Positions 39,347 through 49,860 of a stretch of DNA of 64,000 bases are shown here, piece after piece; position 1 is the first letter of the stretch; each line of letters begins with the position of its first letter. Under the pieces are notes generated by a model. It saw only the letters and a list, made by a program, of their open reading frames with translations, had not been told where the DNA came from and did no database searches. The translations under genes were made by a program, and so were the position numbers. The DNA is from Anarhynchus alexandrinus. Lineage: Eukaryota; Chordata; Aves; Charadriiformes; Charadriidae. The stretch covers positions 1,736,996 to 1,800,995 of the forward strand of contig VUYV01000073.1 of the NCBI GenBank assembly GCA_008711295.1. Direction: 5' to 3'.

Positions 39347-39596
39347 TTACAGAATCACAGAATCACAGAATGGTCAGGGTTGGAAGGGACCTCTGGAGAT
39401 CATCTAGTCCAACCCCCCCGCCAGACCAGAGTCACCTACAGCAGGTTGCACAGGTCGGCGCCCAGGCAGGTTTTGGATGTCTCCAGAGTGGGAGACTCCA
39501 CAACCTCTCTGGGCAGCCTGTTCCAGTGCTCTGCCACCCTCAAAGTAAAGAAGTTCCTCCTCACGTTAAGATGGAACTTCCTATGTTCAAGTTTGT
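39347..39596 (-). mobile_element. CR1 LINE short 3' fragment, 5'-truncated
   Basis: Three tandem ACAGAATC-type units (39351-39371) form the CR1 3' terminal repeat in antisense. They are followed by GGTTGGAAGGGACCTCTGG and GATCATCTAGTCCAACCCCC, then by CAACCTCTCTGGGCAGCCTG and CTCAAAGTAAAGAAGTTCC. The copy is about 250 bases long and ends at GTTTGT near 39596. It closely resembles the copy at 12.5 kb, so both belong to one fairly recent subfamily. Confidence 0.93.
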
Positions 39597-40149
39597 AAGA
39601 AGGTGAATGTTTTCAGGCCATTTGTAGCAATGGACATGTTCATGGCCAGTCTATCAAATTTGAAAGTACTAGTCAATGTGCAAATGCAGGATGTTTGCCA
39701 TGCCTGCCACCTGGTTGCAAGAGAAACATGGCTGGTATGTCCTATGGACCTCCTGCCAGGGACACACCATGGCACAGGGCAAAGGTCCCAGTGAGGTGAA
39801 TGCTGTGGCAATGGGTGGGTAGAGCCATGCATCTAAACAACTCTTTCCAGCTTCCCTGATTTGTAAAGAACTAGTAACTGAACTTTCTACATTGCCTAAC
39901 GTGTGGTCATGGAATGGTTTTCCTTGCAAAACCCAGGTCCTTTGTGCTACAAAACCCACGTGAGGACTGTTTGCTAACAAAACGTTGACCAGGTAGTCTG
40001 TGGGGTAAACGATGGTTGGTAATAGCAATGCAATGACAAGATTATCCACAAACACCATCTACTCTTCAGTGGCAACAGTCGGCTACCTCATAGCAGGTAG
40101 AATCCAGAAAACCTTTCCTGCACTTTTCATGTTATATTTTTTCAGCTTT
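39597..40149 (+). other. Unassigned sequence between CR1 copy and integrase relic
   Basis: Directly after the CR1 truncation point, a + strand frame (39603-39794) contains the segment CHACHLVARE. A C-x2-C pair in such a setting recalls the zinc-binding part upstream of a Gypsy integrase core. The distance to the core motifs, about 450 bases, is too long and no His pair is clear. It may be part of the same decayed element with an insertion, or unrelated. Confidence 0.25.
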
Positions 40150-40593
40150 GGTAGATGTGCCTTGAAAATGGCTTGCAATACTCCGTGTAAATTACTTCAG
40201 CGCAGATACTAGAAGTGTTAAGACTCTCGTTTACAAGTTCCTGGACAGATTCTAAGTGACAATGGAACTCAATTCACATCCAAAGAGTGCCTGTTGTTCG
40301 TTAAAAGAAATGGTATCAGACATGTCACATCACCTCACTGCTACCCGGCTGCAAGTAGTTTAGTGGAAAGATTCATTCTGACATTCAGGCAAGCAATCAG
40401 TGCTACGACCCCAGCTAAAGGTGGCTTACAACACAAGATTGCACGTATTCTATTAGGCTATGGGATGCCGGCCAAGCCGTTTCGAATCAGCCACCAGCAA
40501 TTTTGTTTAACAGATCTAATGGAAGGTTTTGTTTGGACTTGTTATTTGGAAGAAAATGAACTCCAGGAAACCCAGATGATGATGTTGACATAA
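40150..40593 (+). pseudogene. Decayed Ty3/Gypsy-like retrotransposon integrase core
   Basis: Integrase joins retroelement DNA to the host genome. Remnants of its catalytic core lie in three different reading frames on the + strand. At 40151-40190 the pattern is LVD, a stop, then KWL, as in the VDAxSKW strand of Gypsy integrases. At 40191-40232 a second frame gives TSAQILEVLR. From about 40234 a third frame gives VPGQILSDNGTQFTS, then NGIRHVTSPHCYP and SLVERF, and is open to a stop at 40593. The Asp of SDNG (40258) and the Glu of VERF (40366) are separated by exactly 35 residues, the D-x35-E spacing of retroviral and LTR-element integrases. The first catalytic Asp, upstream of LVD, is not recognisable. 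At least two frame changes and an in-frame stop mean it encodes no working enzyme as read. Birds are generally thought to have few or no Gypsy elements, so an ancient fossil or a relic of a domesticated integrase gene are both possible. Confidence 0.8.
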
Positions 40594-41332
40594 AGTTACA
40601 GCACAGCAAAAGTTTAGTAAGAAACAACCGAGATAACTTTCAATAAACTGAAGTGTGGCGTGTCACAGACTGGTCTCCTCTTACCTAACAGAAGTGGTCC
40701 TCATGAAACAACAGGGAAAGGGGGATGGGGGGGGTATCTTTTTGTCTGTTTGTTTTGGGCAGAATGTCACGCATCAGCCGTGCCAGCTGAAACGCCAAAC
40801 CTAGACTTACGGATGTGAACCACAACTTGTACCACCAATAGCCACCACTGCTGTGGCAAGCGATGCTTGTCCAAGGGCTCGAGAGAGCAGGCAGCAGCAG
40901 GTGCATATGATTCCCCAGTGCTGTTCTGGCAGCAGAGCGATGCACACACCTAAGCCTTGTGCGCTTTTTGATGGAAACGTGGAATTTTCTTTCCATCCGT
41001 CACAGAGGAACACATTCAGCGTGCTGGCATCGAGTAAGGCTCAGAAAGACTGGGGACCAGCTGAAATGTAACCAGATCATAGCTTTTGACACCTGCTTTT
41101 CAGGCGAAATTTTAACAAGATACATGGAACAAACATCTGTCTGAAATAGCACTCAGTGAGCTCTGATGTTCACATTTTCTAATGAAGCGAAGGCATTTCT
41201 GCTGCAGTGAGAGATAAAAGCAGCTCACTACAGTCCTGTTTGTGTTACTGGCAGTGTTGGTGACTCAGCTCGCTGTTCATGCACAGGTGATAATAACCCC
41301 CCCAGCGCTGTTTAAAGACTCCAGGATATTTT
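40594..41332. other. Unassigned sequence after the integrase relic
   Basis: No LTR, polypurine tract or further retroelement domain is recognisable. Overlapping frames at 40685-41144 on both strands have no family resemblance. It may still be part of the decayed element. Confidence 0.4.
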
Positions 41333-41394
41333 CACAGAGTCACAGAATAGCTGAGGTTGGAAGAGACCTCTAGAGATTGTCTAGTCCAACCCCT
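41333..41394 (-). mobile_element. Very short CR1 3' end fragment
   Basis: CACAGAGTCACAGAATAG is followed by CTGAGGTTGGAAGAGACCTC and GATTGTCTAGTCCAACCCC, the antisense of the last 60 or so bases of CR1. The match stops near 41394, so this is an extreme 5' truncation. Confidence 0.9.
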
Positions 41395-44055
41395 TTTGAG
41401 GGTTGCATTTGTCATTTTTTAATTGCATATTAAAAATGAAAAAATGGCAGAAGAGGAATGTTAAAGAGTTCTGTTCCTCATTAAAACAGGACAGCTAATG
41501 TATATACGGTATGTTCGGTGACAGCCATTAACCAGTCAACAAATCATCATCCAGAATACCACAATTACTTTCTAACATAAATGAATGGCCGTTGTGCAGT
41601 GTCGGGGACAGCAGCACATAGAGCAGCACATGCCCCATGTGCACATACAGGACATACAGATTATATCTGAAAGAGAATGTCTATACAAGCTCATTGTGAA
41701 TGTCCGTCACAGCTCAAAGTACTCCAAGCTGATGATCTTTTAGAGATTTTTAATTGGTGTCACAAATGCATTCATTGGCAATAACACCTAAAATAAAATT
41801 CAGTGCTTCTGGAGTAACTCCTACCCTGGGATCACAAAGGTACTCACAGCCACTGGCATTGGATTATGCTCCCACGAGATGGTTCTTGTCCTGTTTTGCA
41901 AATGGGGATAAAAGGTCAGAGGAGTTACCATACATAATGCCATTCCCATGGCAAAACCTATAGCTCCTCCTGTGACATAGTACAAGACTACACTCTATGA
42001 CAACCCAAAATCTTCTTCCTGCATTTTCCCAAGGACACAAGGACTGAAGGACACACAAATGAACAGAGCCTGAAGTAATTAGAAGATAATTTTACTAAAA
42101 ATATCTCCATGCTCAGCCTTACATTTAAAACACTGTAATTTCCCAAATAGGAACCCAGCCTCATTCCTTCATATCTGTCATGCCTTGATCATTGCCACGT
42201 CTGACTTTCCCTAAATAGGAACGGCTTCTGGTGGCTCATAAAGACTACCTGTTTCTGGTTTGCTCAGTATTGAGTAAATTAAATTGCTCCAGAGGTAACA
42301 AACTGTCCAAAATCAAAATACAGTGAAGTGGAGGCGAGACATTCTATCACCATGTTGTGGACTAGGGCTTTGATGACATGAAGTAAGGCAGCTGTCACAA
42401 ACCAGGTGACTGTGAAGGGTCCTGTTGAAAGGAAGAACATTCAACTAAGTTCTAGGTGTGATATATTCCAAAGATGATTAGAAGCACCTCACGGACATCC
42501 AGTTGAACTGGTTCAGCTTTGCTGGGTTTCTCCTCTACTCCTCTGGATAAACAGGAATTCAGCTTCATGACATCCATGTGATTAGATATGAGGGATAGTG
42601 TTTTCTATTGCTGTAACTTTCTTAGAACATAGATCTTTCTTCCAAAATGCAGGTGGGTAGATAGAATGATGTGTAAATGGGGATCCAGGGAATGAGTCTT
42701 CATGCTATAACTAGGAGGACTGCAGTTCAATTTATCTGAATAAATGTTTGCCAATACCAGTGTTAATTCCCTAAACTTGCTGAAAATGAAAGAGAATACC
42801 AGCCCAGGCAAAATGTGATTGAAGTTAACTGCTTTGATGTGTCTTAAACAAATCTTTGTGTAATTTCTCAACCACATCTGTGCATACCGTATAATTTAAT
42901 ATTTTTGACAACTTTACTGAGTTGCAAATTTCTGTGACACTTGGGTTATAAATTTCACTGGCATGCTTTTGTCACTCTTTAAAAACAGAGCATAATTAAA
43001 CTCCCTTTCGACACATTCCATGTGTCTGATTCTACCTCCATTTTGCAAGTGAATCCTATTTATATTCTGTTCTCTGATGTACTTGGGCAGCTAATCATTC
43101 AAATAGCACTCCTGTCTCCTTCAAAAAATTAATAATAGAAAAAAAGATTCCTGCTGTCAAGAGATTTAGTTTGAGCTGGTAACTTCAGTTATTGCAGATT
43201 GAGACAGGAAGCTGATCTCTGGGTGAGGAAGTTTTTTGCTTGGCAGTCTGTGCTGTAAACAGAACTGGTAATAAGTCACACCTATGAAGTGGATCAAATT
43301 TTGTTATATTGGAAGAAGCTGTCAGAAACTGATAGGAGTAAGTCCTAAACTGACTGAAGATCTGAACGGACTGTTTCCTCCCTCCTGTTCTCCCTCACAA
43401 GTATCGCATGTGAGAAGAGGCTGTTTTGATGTCCCTGAACCCTCTCGCAAAGGCTTTGATTTGCTGAATTTCTCACTGTTCTTCCTTTTCATTTGATAAC
43501 CATGTAAGAGGTTAAGCTAGGACATTTGGTTTCCTCTGTGTAGCAGTCTGCATTTCAAAGATAGATGGAAATAGACATTAGAGGGTTTTACTGTACCCGA
43601 GCTGTATCTTAATCATCTTAATAGCTGATTTTTCTTTCAAAGTGATCACTAACAAGAGGAGACTTTATTGTTCTAGACATGAGTGTTCATTAGAGATGAG
43701 GGGGAAATGGTAGGACCCACAGTTCCCTGCGTAAGCTGCTCTGAAAATCTCTAGTAAGACATCCAACACCTCCTCTGCTGTAATACAGCTGTCACTGGAT
43801 AGGGAGGATTTGAACAGCGACTTGCTGAGAGGACAGCCATTGTGCCTTAGAGAGTGAGCTGGATGGATTTTTCACAAATGAGGAACAGAAGGACTTAATA
43901 AAGAGTTTGATATATTATTTTTTTTTCCCCCAGGCCATGTAATATCCTACTCCGTAGCTTCCTGTGATAAAAGGAGGTTTGGATGGAATCAAAATCCTTT
44001 TGTGACTCTGTGTGGTCTCTAATTAGACGATTCATTTAGAGTCTTGGGCCTCAAC
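41395..44055. other. Intergenic sequence, nothing recognised
   Basis: This is AT-rich sequence with scattered frames under 95 codons. I see no gene, RNA gene or named repeat. Confidence 0.5.
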
Positions 44056-44085
44056 TGACTTATATTTTCCAGAAAATATAAGTCA
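44056..44085. repeat. Near-perfect palindrome, 14-bp arms, 2-nt spacer
   Basis: TGACTTATATTTTC at 44056-44069 is the exact reverse complement of GAAAATATAAGTCA at 44072-44085, separated only by CA. The pairing ends abruptly on both sides. It could extrude as a hairpin or reflect a replication template switch. Confidence 0.85.
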
Positions 44086-47000
44086 TCTCCCTTCATCTTC
44101 TGTCTGTAGAACTTCAGCCATCCAAAACCTCTAGAAAACTCAGCTTGATCGGTGTTTGTATGGCCATAAAGATTTTATAACTTTCATGTTGACCAAGGAT
44201 AGTGCTGCATTGTTAAAACCACCTTTCCTTGCTGTCTTGCCACAGGATTCACTTTCTGGAAATGACATTGTTGGCAACTGGACAGTGGGACTTTGGAAAA
44301 GTCATTAGCACAGCCTGCCCTTCCTGAACCAGTATCCCCTTGCAAGCCATCTGCTCAGCTTGGAAAAGCTTTGTTCTTCTCATAGGTCATCTGAGGATTT
44401 GGGAGGAAAGAACAAGATCAAAAATCACCCAGGCTCAGCACTTCATGCAAGGCTAACAACCAGCCCAGACCTGCCATCAAAGATGCAGGAACAGGGACCT
44501 TTCAGAATTGGAGTCAAACTGAGCGGGATGGAAATAATGTCTGCTGCATACACAAACTTTGTAGGGAAGATCGATTGTCCAGTCAGTTCACAGGGAAGCA
44601 CCAGCCGCTCAGAGAAGAAGAGCAAGACCCTGCAACAGGCAGATACATTAGACATTATAAGAAGCAGAGAGAAAAATGTTTTCAGTTTTTTAAGAAAGTT
44701 GGAATTTTTATGGAAGTTGGATTTAAGACTAGGATTAAAAAGAATTGTTGCAGTTGTGTGTTTGCAGGATCATTTCTCCACAGATCCTCTGTGGTGCAGC
44801 TCAGAGAGGTGATGTTGAGTGTGCAGGAAGCTGAGAGCACAGCTAGTGTTGCTGTTCATGAATACTGAGGACTCAGCCCTCGATGGGGCTCATTTATCCT
44901 CTTGCACAGAATGGTGAGATTCCTCATTAGATAGGTCATTTCTGCCTGACCTTGTCCTACCCCTCCCCAACTCCTGAAACATTTATTGTCCTGCTTCTCA
45001 TCCTAAATATATACCGGACTGGAATACAGACCTTGTTTGAACTTGTCTTTTCTGAGAGTAATGCAAAGTATTCCAACACCTTTATCATTGTCTTTTTTTT
45101 TTTTTTTGATGAGCAATGAACTTGTTCCCACCTTGTCTGGTATTTCAGCTTAGCTTACGTTGCTGGTTAGTAATTCCAGACATTGCAGGAAGAAATGCTC
45201 AGCCATAGACGTATGCCTCAGTCTGAAATTAAAGCTCAATTTAGTTTAATTGTCCTTGATTTTATCAAGCATACAAAATGACTGATTCCATATGCAAAAA
45301 ATAAATACATAGACAGCAGCTCAGAAATGTCTTCCTCTCTATGGTAGTGATTTTATACGGTTTTCTGGTCTGCCAAATGATCTTTCATTCGTTCTGAACC
45401 TGGTTAAATCTCTCTAAAAAAAGGCTATTTTTGTAGTGTAAGAAGCCAGCATAATTAGTGCAAAGGCATGGAATAGTTTCCCAGCACTGGAAGGACATGG
45501 CTTGGGGTGATGATAGTTTTTGTATTAGTTTGATATTACTTCAATGTTCCCAGAAGTGGCAGGACATTTGGAGACCTGTGCAGCTCAGATGGGGTTAATG
45601 GATCCAGTCCAGCAATTAGGCTTGGCCTTGGAGTGAAGGTGACATCCTCCCACTTTCTCTAAAATCATATGGCCACTTCAGGCTGTTCTGGGAAGATTTT
45701 CCAGAGATAACCTGAACTTCACAGCATTATACTGTTCACTCGTCAATTCTGCTACTGTTGTTATTGCTGCAGAACTCGAGTGAGGGGGATGAGAAATCAA
45801 GAAGCTGGAGGAGTTAATTGCAGGAACTGTTGTTGTTTTTTTATTATTTTATCCATTTCTGATGCTGTATCTAGGAGCCCCCCTCATGGCCCAGAACCCA
45901 TAGACAGAAGCCATGCTGAGAAGAGCTCTCAGTCTGCTCTGAGAATGGAAGGGGGCTAGGTAAAAACCACTGGTGCCATTGAAACAACATCACCTGTCTC
46001 TTGGGCAGTTGTCCTCATCTTCCATCACACCGTGTCAAGAGAAATGAGTGGATTCACCTTGATTTTCAGCATTGGAGACAAATATTGCAGGTCCTGTCTC
46101 ATGTACCACAGCAACTACTGGGCAGGCAGCAAGGACTGCTGGAAGTCTACTATTGTTTGGATGGACGTTGCTCCCTGCTGAAGCCTCCAGACTCCTTGGT
46201 GTGCTCTGAAGCTGTCTGTAATATCAGAGGGAGGTATGTGTCTTACAGGATCCTAATTTATGCACTACAAATCCTCTCTGGACCAGACATCATCTTTTTG
46301 GTGCATCAGTGTCTAAGGCCATTTATCTGGATATGGCTCCAAGGCTACTGGAAGCTTTCCAGCTTGCTTAAAGATTTTATGTCTTTTACCCTCCTTGTGT
46401 CCTAGCCCAGTCTTACGCTCAGTTGTGCGGTGTCTGACTGCCCTGGCTAGGCAGACCCCAAACATGTTTTCAGTGTCAGGGAAGAGCAGGGAGCATCTCC
46501 TGCCCCACTCCGTGATACATGTTGAGCTCATGCAGATAGTGTGTGCATGCAGAGTGTGTTGTACTTCCCAGAACTGTCTGGCTCACTGTACTTTTGGAGA
46601 GCAAAGTCTGGTGTACAGCCCATGCTCTGGCAGGATCTGAGGACCCTGTGAAAAATGGAGGGAGGAAGTAGGCTCCTGGCACCTAAGGACTTCATGCAGC
46701 CCGGTTCTGGACACTGTCCTTCCCCCAAGCTCCTCAGACCTGAGGAGGGAGCAGTGTAATAAGTATCCGTGGTGGCAGCAGACTGCCATCTGGGAGCCCT
46801 CCTTCTCCAGGGCCTCCCGGTCAGTCGACCAGATCTGGGCCATTACGTAATAGCAGAGGTGGCCAAGGGGACAGATGGCAGGTGCCGCCAGCTGAACCGC
46901 TCATCCGACCTGCACCCTGCTCTGCTGGGGCTTGGGAAAAGGGCCAGCGGCCGCCACGTTTCTCCCGCTGGGCGGTAAATGGCAGCGGCATTAGATGCAG

Positions 47001-47960
47001 GATGAACTGATCTCCTTTACAGAGCACTGAAAGTATTTTATTAGCTGTCTCCGGAGAAGCTTCCTCTCCCAAATAGTTTCAGACAGGATGCTTTTTCACT
47101 TACTAAAGATCTGAGGATCATGTCCTCCATTGTTGGAAACTGTCCTAGTTCCTTTGAAGCTTGAGGAGCTGTAACAGAGTAGACCAGGAGAGGATGTGTC
47201 TCCTTAGTTTCTTCTTAATGGTAGGAAAGAGGTGAAATTGCCTTGCTAGGAACTGATACTTTTTTGGTTTCTTTTGTGTAAAGAGAAGGAAATAATTTAA
47301 TACAAGATTTTAAAAAAAAGTTTGGAGTACAAGAATTACCTCTTTTACCTTCCTTGTTTTTTATAGCTTTGACATAAGACATATGATTCAGTTTGGATTA
47401 AAACAGAAATAAGCTTGTTTTGCTCCTACACATTTCTTTAAAAGCCTTCACATTCTGCTTTTGATATTTTCCTACCAGATGATTTCTGAAGGGAATATGG
47501 CTGCCTCTGACTTGTAAAAATTGTAGCTGCTGTTGTCAAATGCTTCAGAACAAATCTAATCCATTTTACGTGTGCATATGTGTGTGCACGCAGACAAGCA
47601 TATATTCATATATAAAAAGCAAAATGGAGTGTCAATATACCAGTATATCTGTAATAAGTCAGTTATTCCCAATTTCCTCTTTCCACTTGCATTTTGTGCA
47701 CTTTTTTTCAGCCTTTTCTTATCTGAAACTTCTGGAAAGCATTACAAACAATAAGTTTCTTGAGGTTTCTTCCATTCAGGGGGTCAGTGAGTAAAACTGA
47801 AGCAATGGTCACAATTCTTACAGAGCAGCTTTCCTTACAGTTGCTTTTATTTGGATTTGTGCATGCACCAGAAATACCCCCTGGTACGTTCGTAGTATGT
47901 ATCATGCTTTGGATATCTCTCATTTGATATTCTAATAGGGATAGTTCTAACTTGAAAAAG
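44086..47960. other. Intergenic sequence, nothing firmly recognised
   Basis: Frames of 134-150 codons at 44360-44812 and 46001-46405 show no motif and no exon-like composition. A T-run of about 15 lies near 45094-45108. The part at 46860-47060 is locally GC-rich and includes GCGGCCGC, and could be a regulatory patch. No gene or named transposon is supported. Confidence 0.45.
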
Positions 47961-49850
47961 AAACCCAAACTGATTCCCCAAATCCATGCAAAAAACAGCC
48001 ATGCAGAATTCAGCGACAGTCCAGCCCAAAGAAATTCACCCTGCAGCTCATCCTTCACCCGTTCCCCACCTTTTCTGCTCCCTTTTGCCCCTGCAGCTAG
48101 TCCCTGTCCCAGACGAAGGAACAACCAGCCCCGTACCTTGGTTTGCGCATTGTGACCAAACACCCCAGCAGGTCCGTGTGTCATCAGAGATTAAAAGCAA
48201 GCAAAACTGGGTGGCACAAATGGTCTTTCGAGGCAAAGTGGGCTGCCCACGTAACTCTGCAGTGCTTGCCAGCCGTGGCTGGAGGCACGGGAGGGCAGGG
48301 AGGGCACCCTGGGGCTGCCCGGCCCTGCACAGGCTCCAGGAGCATAGAGCCATCATGGAGGGACATAGGCAGCCACCTTGGCACTGGTCTGTTTGCTCTT
48401 GTGTCCCACCAACCCCCACACACACTGCTGTTAATCTTTTGCGCCAACATCCCGCTTTCTATTCTTGTTCGTGCTGTTTTGACTGTCTGCCTGCGTTACC
48501 CCAGTGGCCTGAAAAGCGATTCTTTCCATTGATCGCAGCCTGAGGCCTTCTGGCAAAGGGGACGCTGCTGTTGCTCACGTATGCAGCAAACTCAATTCCC
48601 CCCCCGCACACGTGCGAGGAAGCCCGTGCAGCGCAGCGCAGCCGCTAATCGAACACCAGCCTCCTTCAGGTGTGCCACCAGGCACCGGCGCAAATGGGGG
48701 TTGGCTACAGCATGAAGTCTGAGGCCAGACATGGCCACCATTGCCAGTACTGGAGATGCCCATGAGCAGCCACGAGGCTTTTCTCCAAAGCCACACAGGC
48801 GCAATTGGGCATTTCCCTACAAATAAGCCAGTGTTGCTCATGGTAGAGCAGGCACGACCAGCACGCTTCCATGTTTCCCTCAGCGTGGCTCTTCTCATCC
48901 ACCGGCAGATCAAAGCCACCCAGTTTGCCTGAGAGCGTCTCAAGGTGGAGTCTAGCCCTTGCTGCCAGGCCAAAAACTGCCCAGTGAAACATGAGGGATG
49001 CAGGATTCCCCCGGTGCCAGCGGTGGCCACCTTAGGGCCATGCCCTGTCGCCATCAGCCCATCATGAGGTAACCTTCTGGAAGCTTCCACCTGCATCCAC
49101 TGTGCCCTGGGGGCTCCGGGGAGGCTGGCCTTTCGCACAAGGCTGTGTGGGCTTCCTCAGGCAAGGAAATGGAAATGTTAGACGGCTTCCTTCCCCTTAC
49201 TATTCCCAGCTGCCATTGTGGGGACACCCCCTCTACAGCCACAGCCTTTTCTGACATGGCAGCTTGCTCTGCTGGGGGGTTAGTGGAACCAAACAGGCCG
49301 CAGCAAAGGGGCACAGCAGAGCCGAAAACCTTTGTGGCCAAAGTGGCTTTTCTCATGTTCAAATGGCTTGGAAAATGTGCCATTAGGGAGAAACGAACTT
49401 CCCCACCAGCCCCCCGTGCATTTGATGCAGAGTTTTGCATGGTCACTGCGCTCTTAATGCAAGACCCCGGGCTGCCACTGAAGAACGTCTTCCCTGAGCT
49501 GCTGCCGACATGAGCACAGACCTGCATGTGCTAATGCAATGCAGGAGAGCAACGAAGCTCTCGTCTGTCAGCCGTAGGTACGAATTTAAATTAAACCTCA
49601 TTTAGCCCGTTGCTCCCTTTTGATTTATTGGCGGATGCTTCTCACTGTTTGAGCCTTGTTAAATTTCTAGCAAACACTTCACCGACCAGCTGTTCCTATT
49701 AAAGTCCAAAGAGTGCCGCAGAGCGGGGTCATTGCCGCCTCAGTTTTGGTGGCTCTCATACGCGGTCCCCGCAGAGCCCTCCTGGGGAGGGAATTATACC
49801 CATTGCGCCATGAGATGCCTGGCTAATGCCAGTGAAGCATTTTAGGTTTT
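47961..49850. other. GC-rich segment with long overlapping frames; possible regulatory region
   Basis: The base composition rises compared with the flanks, and stop codons thin out, giving frames of 120-187 codons on both strands at once. That is what GC-rich non-coding DNA does. None of the translations shows a domain I know. The right-hand part (49500-49850) has AT-core words such as TTTAAATTAAACCTCATTTA and TTGATTTATTGGCGG, with several CpG retained, which is more like a conserved enhancer than decayed repeat. The role is not known. Confidence 0.35.
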
Positions 49851-49859
49851 ATGTTTCTG

Positions 49860-49860
49860 N
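49860..49860. other. Ambiguous base N
   Basis: A single N follows TTATGTTTCTG. It marks an unresolved base or a collapsed one-base gap in the assembly. Confidence 0.99.

Noticed and set aside
39319..39606. 95-codon plus-strand frame
   Set aside because: It reads the CR1 fragment at 39347-39596 in antisense.
44360..44812. 150-codon plus-strand open frame
   Set aside because: No motif, no splice context that I trust, and an overlapping frame of similar look at 44575-44868. Probably chance.
46001..46405. 134-codon plus-strand open frame
   Set aside because: No domain or signal; the composition is that of translated non-coding sequence.
47986..49138. 185- and 187-codon frames in the GC-rich segment
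   Set aside because: Frames this long occur on both strands at the same place, as expected from few stop codons in GC-rich DNA. No protein family is recognisable. Kept only as a region-level finding.
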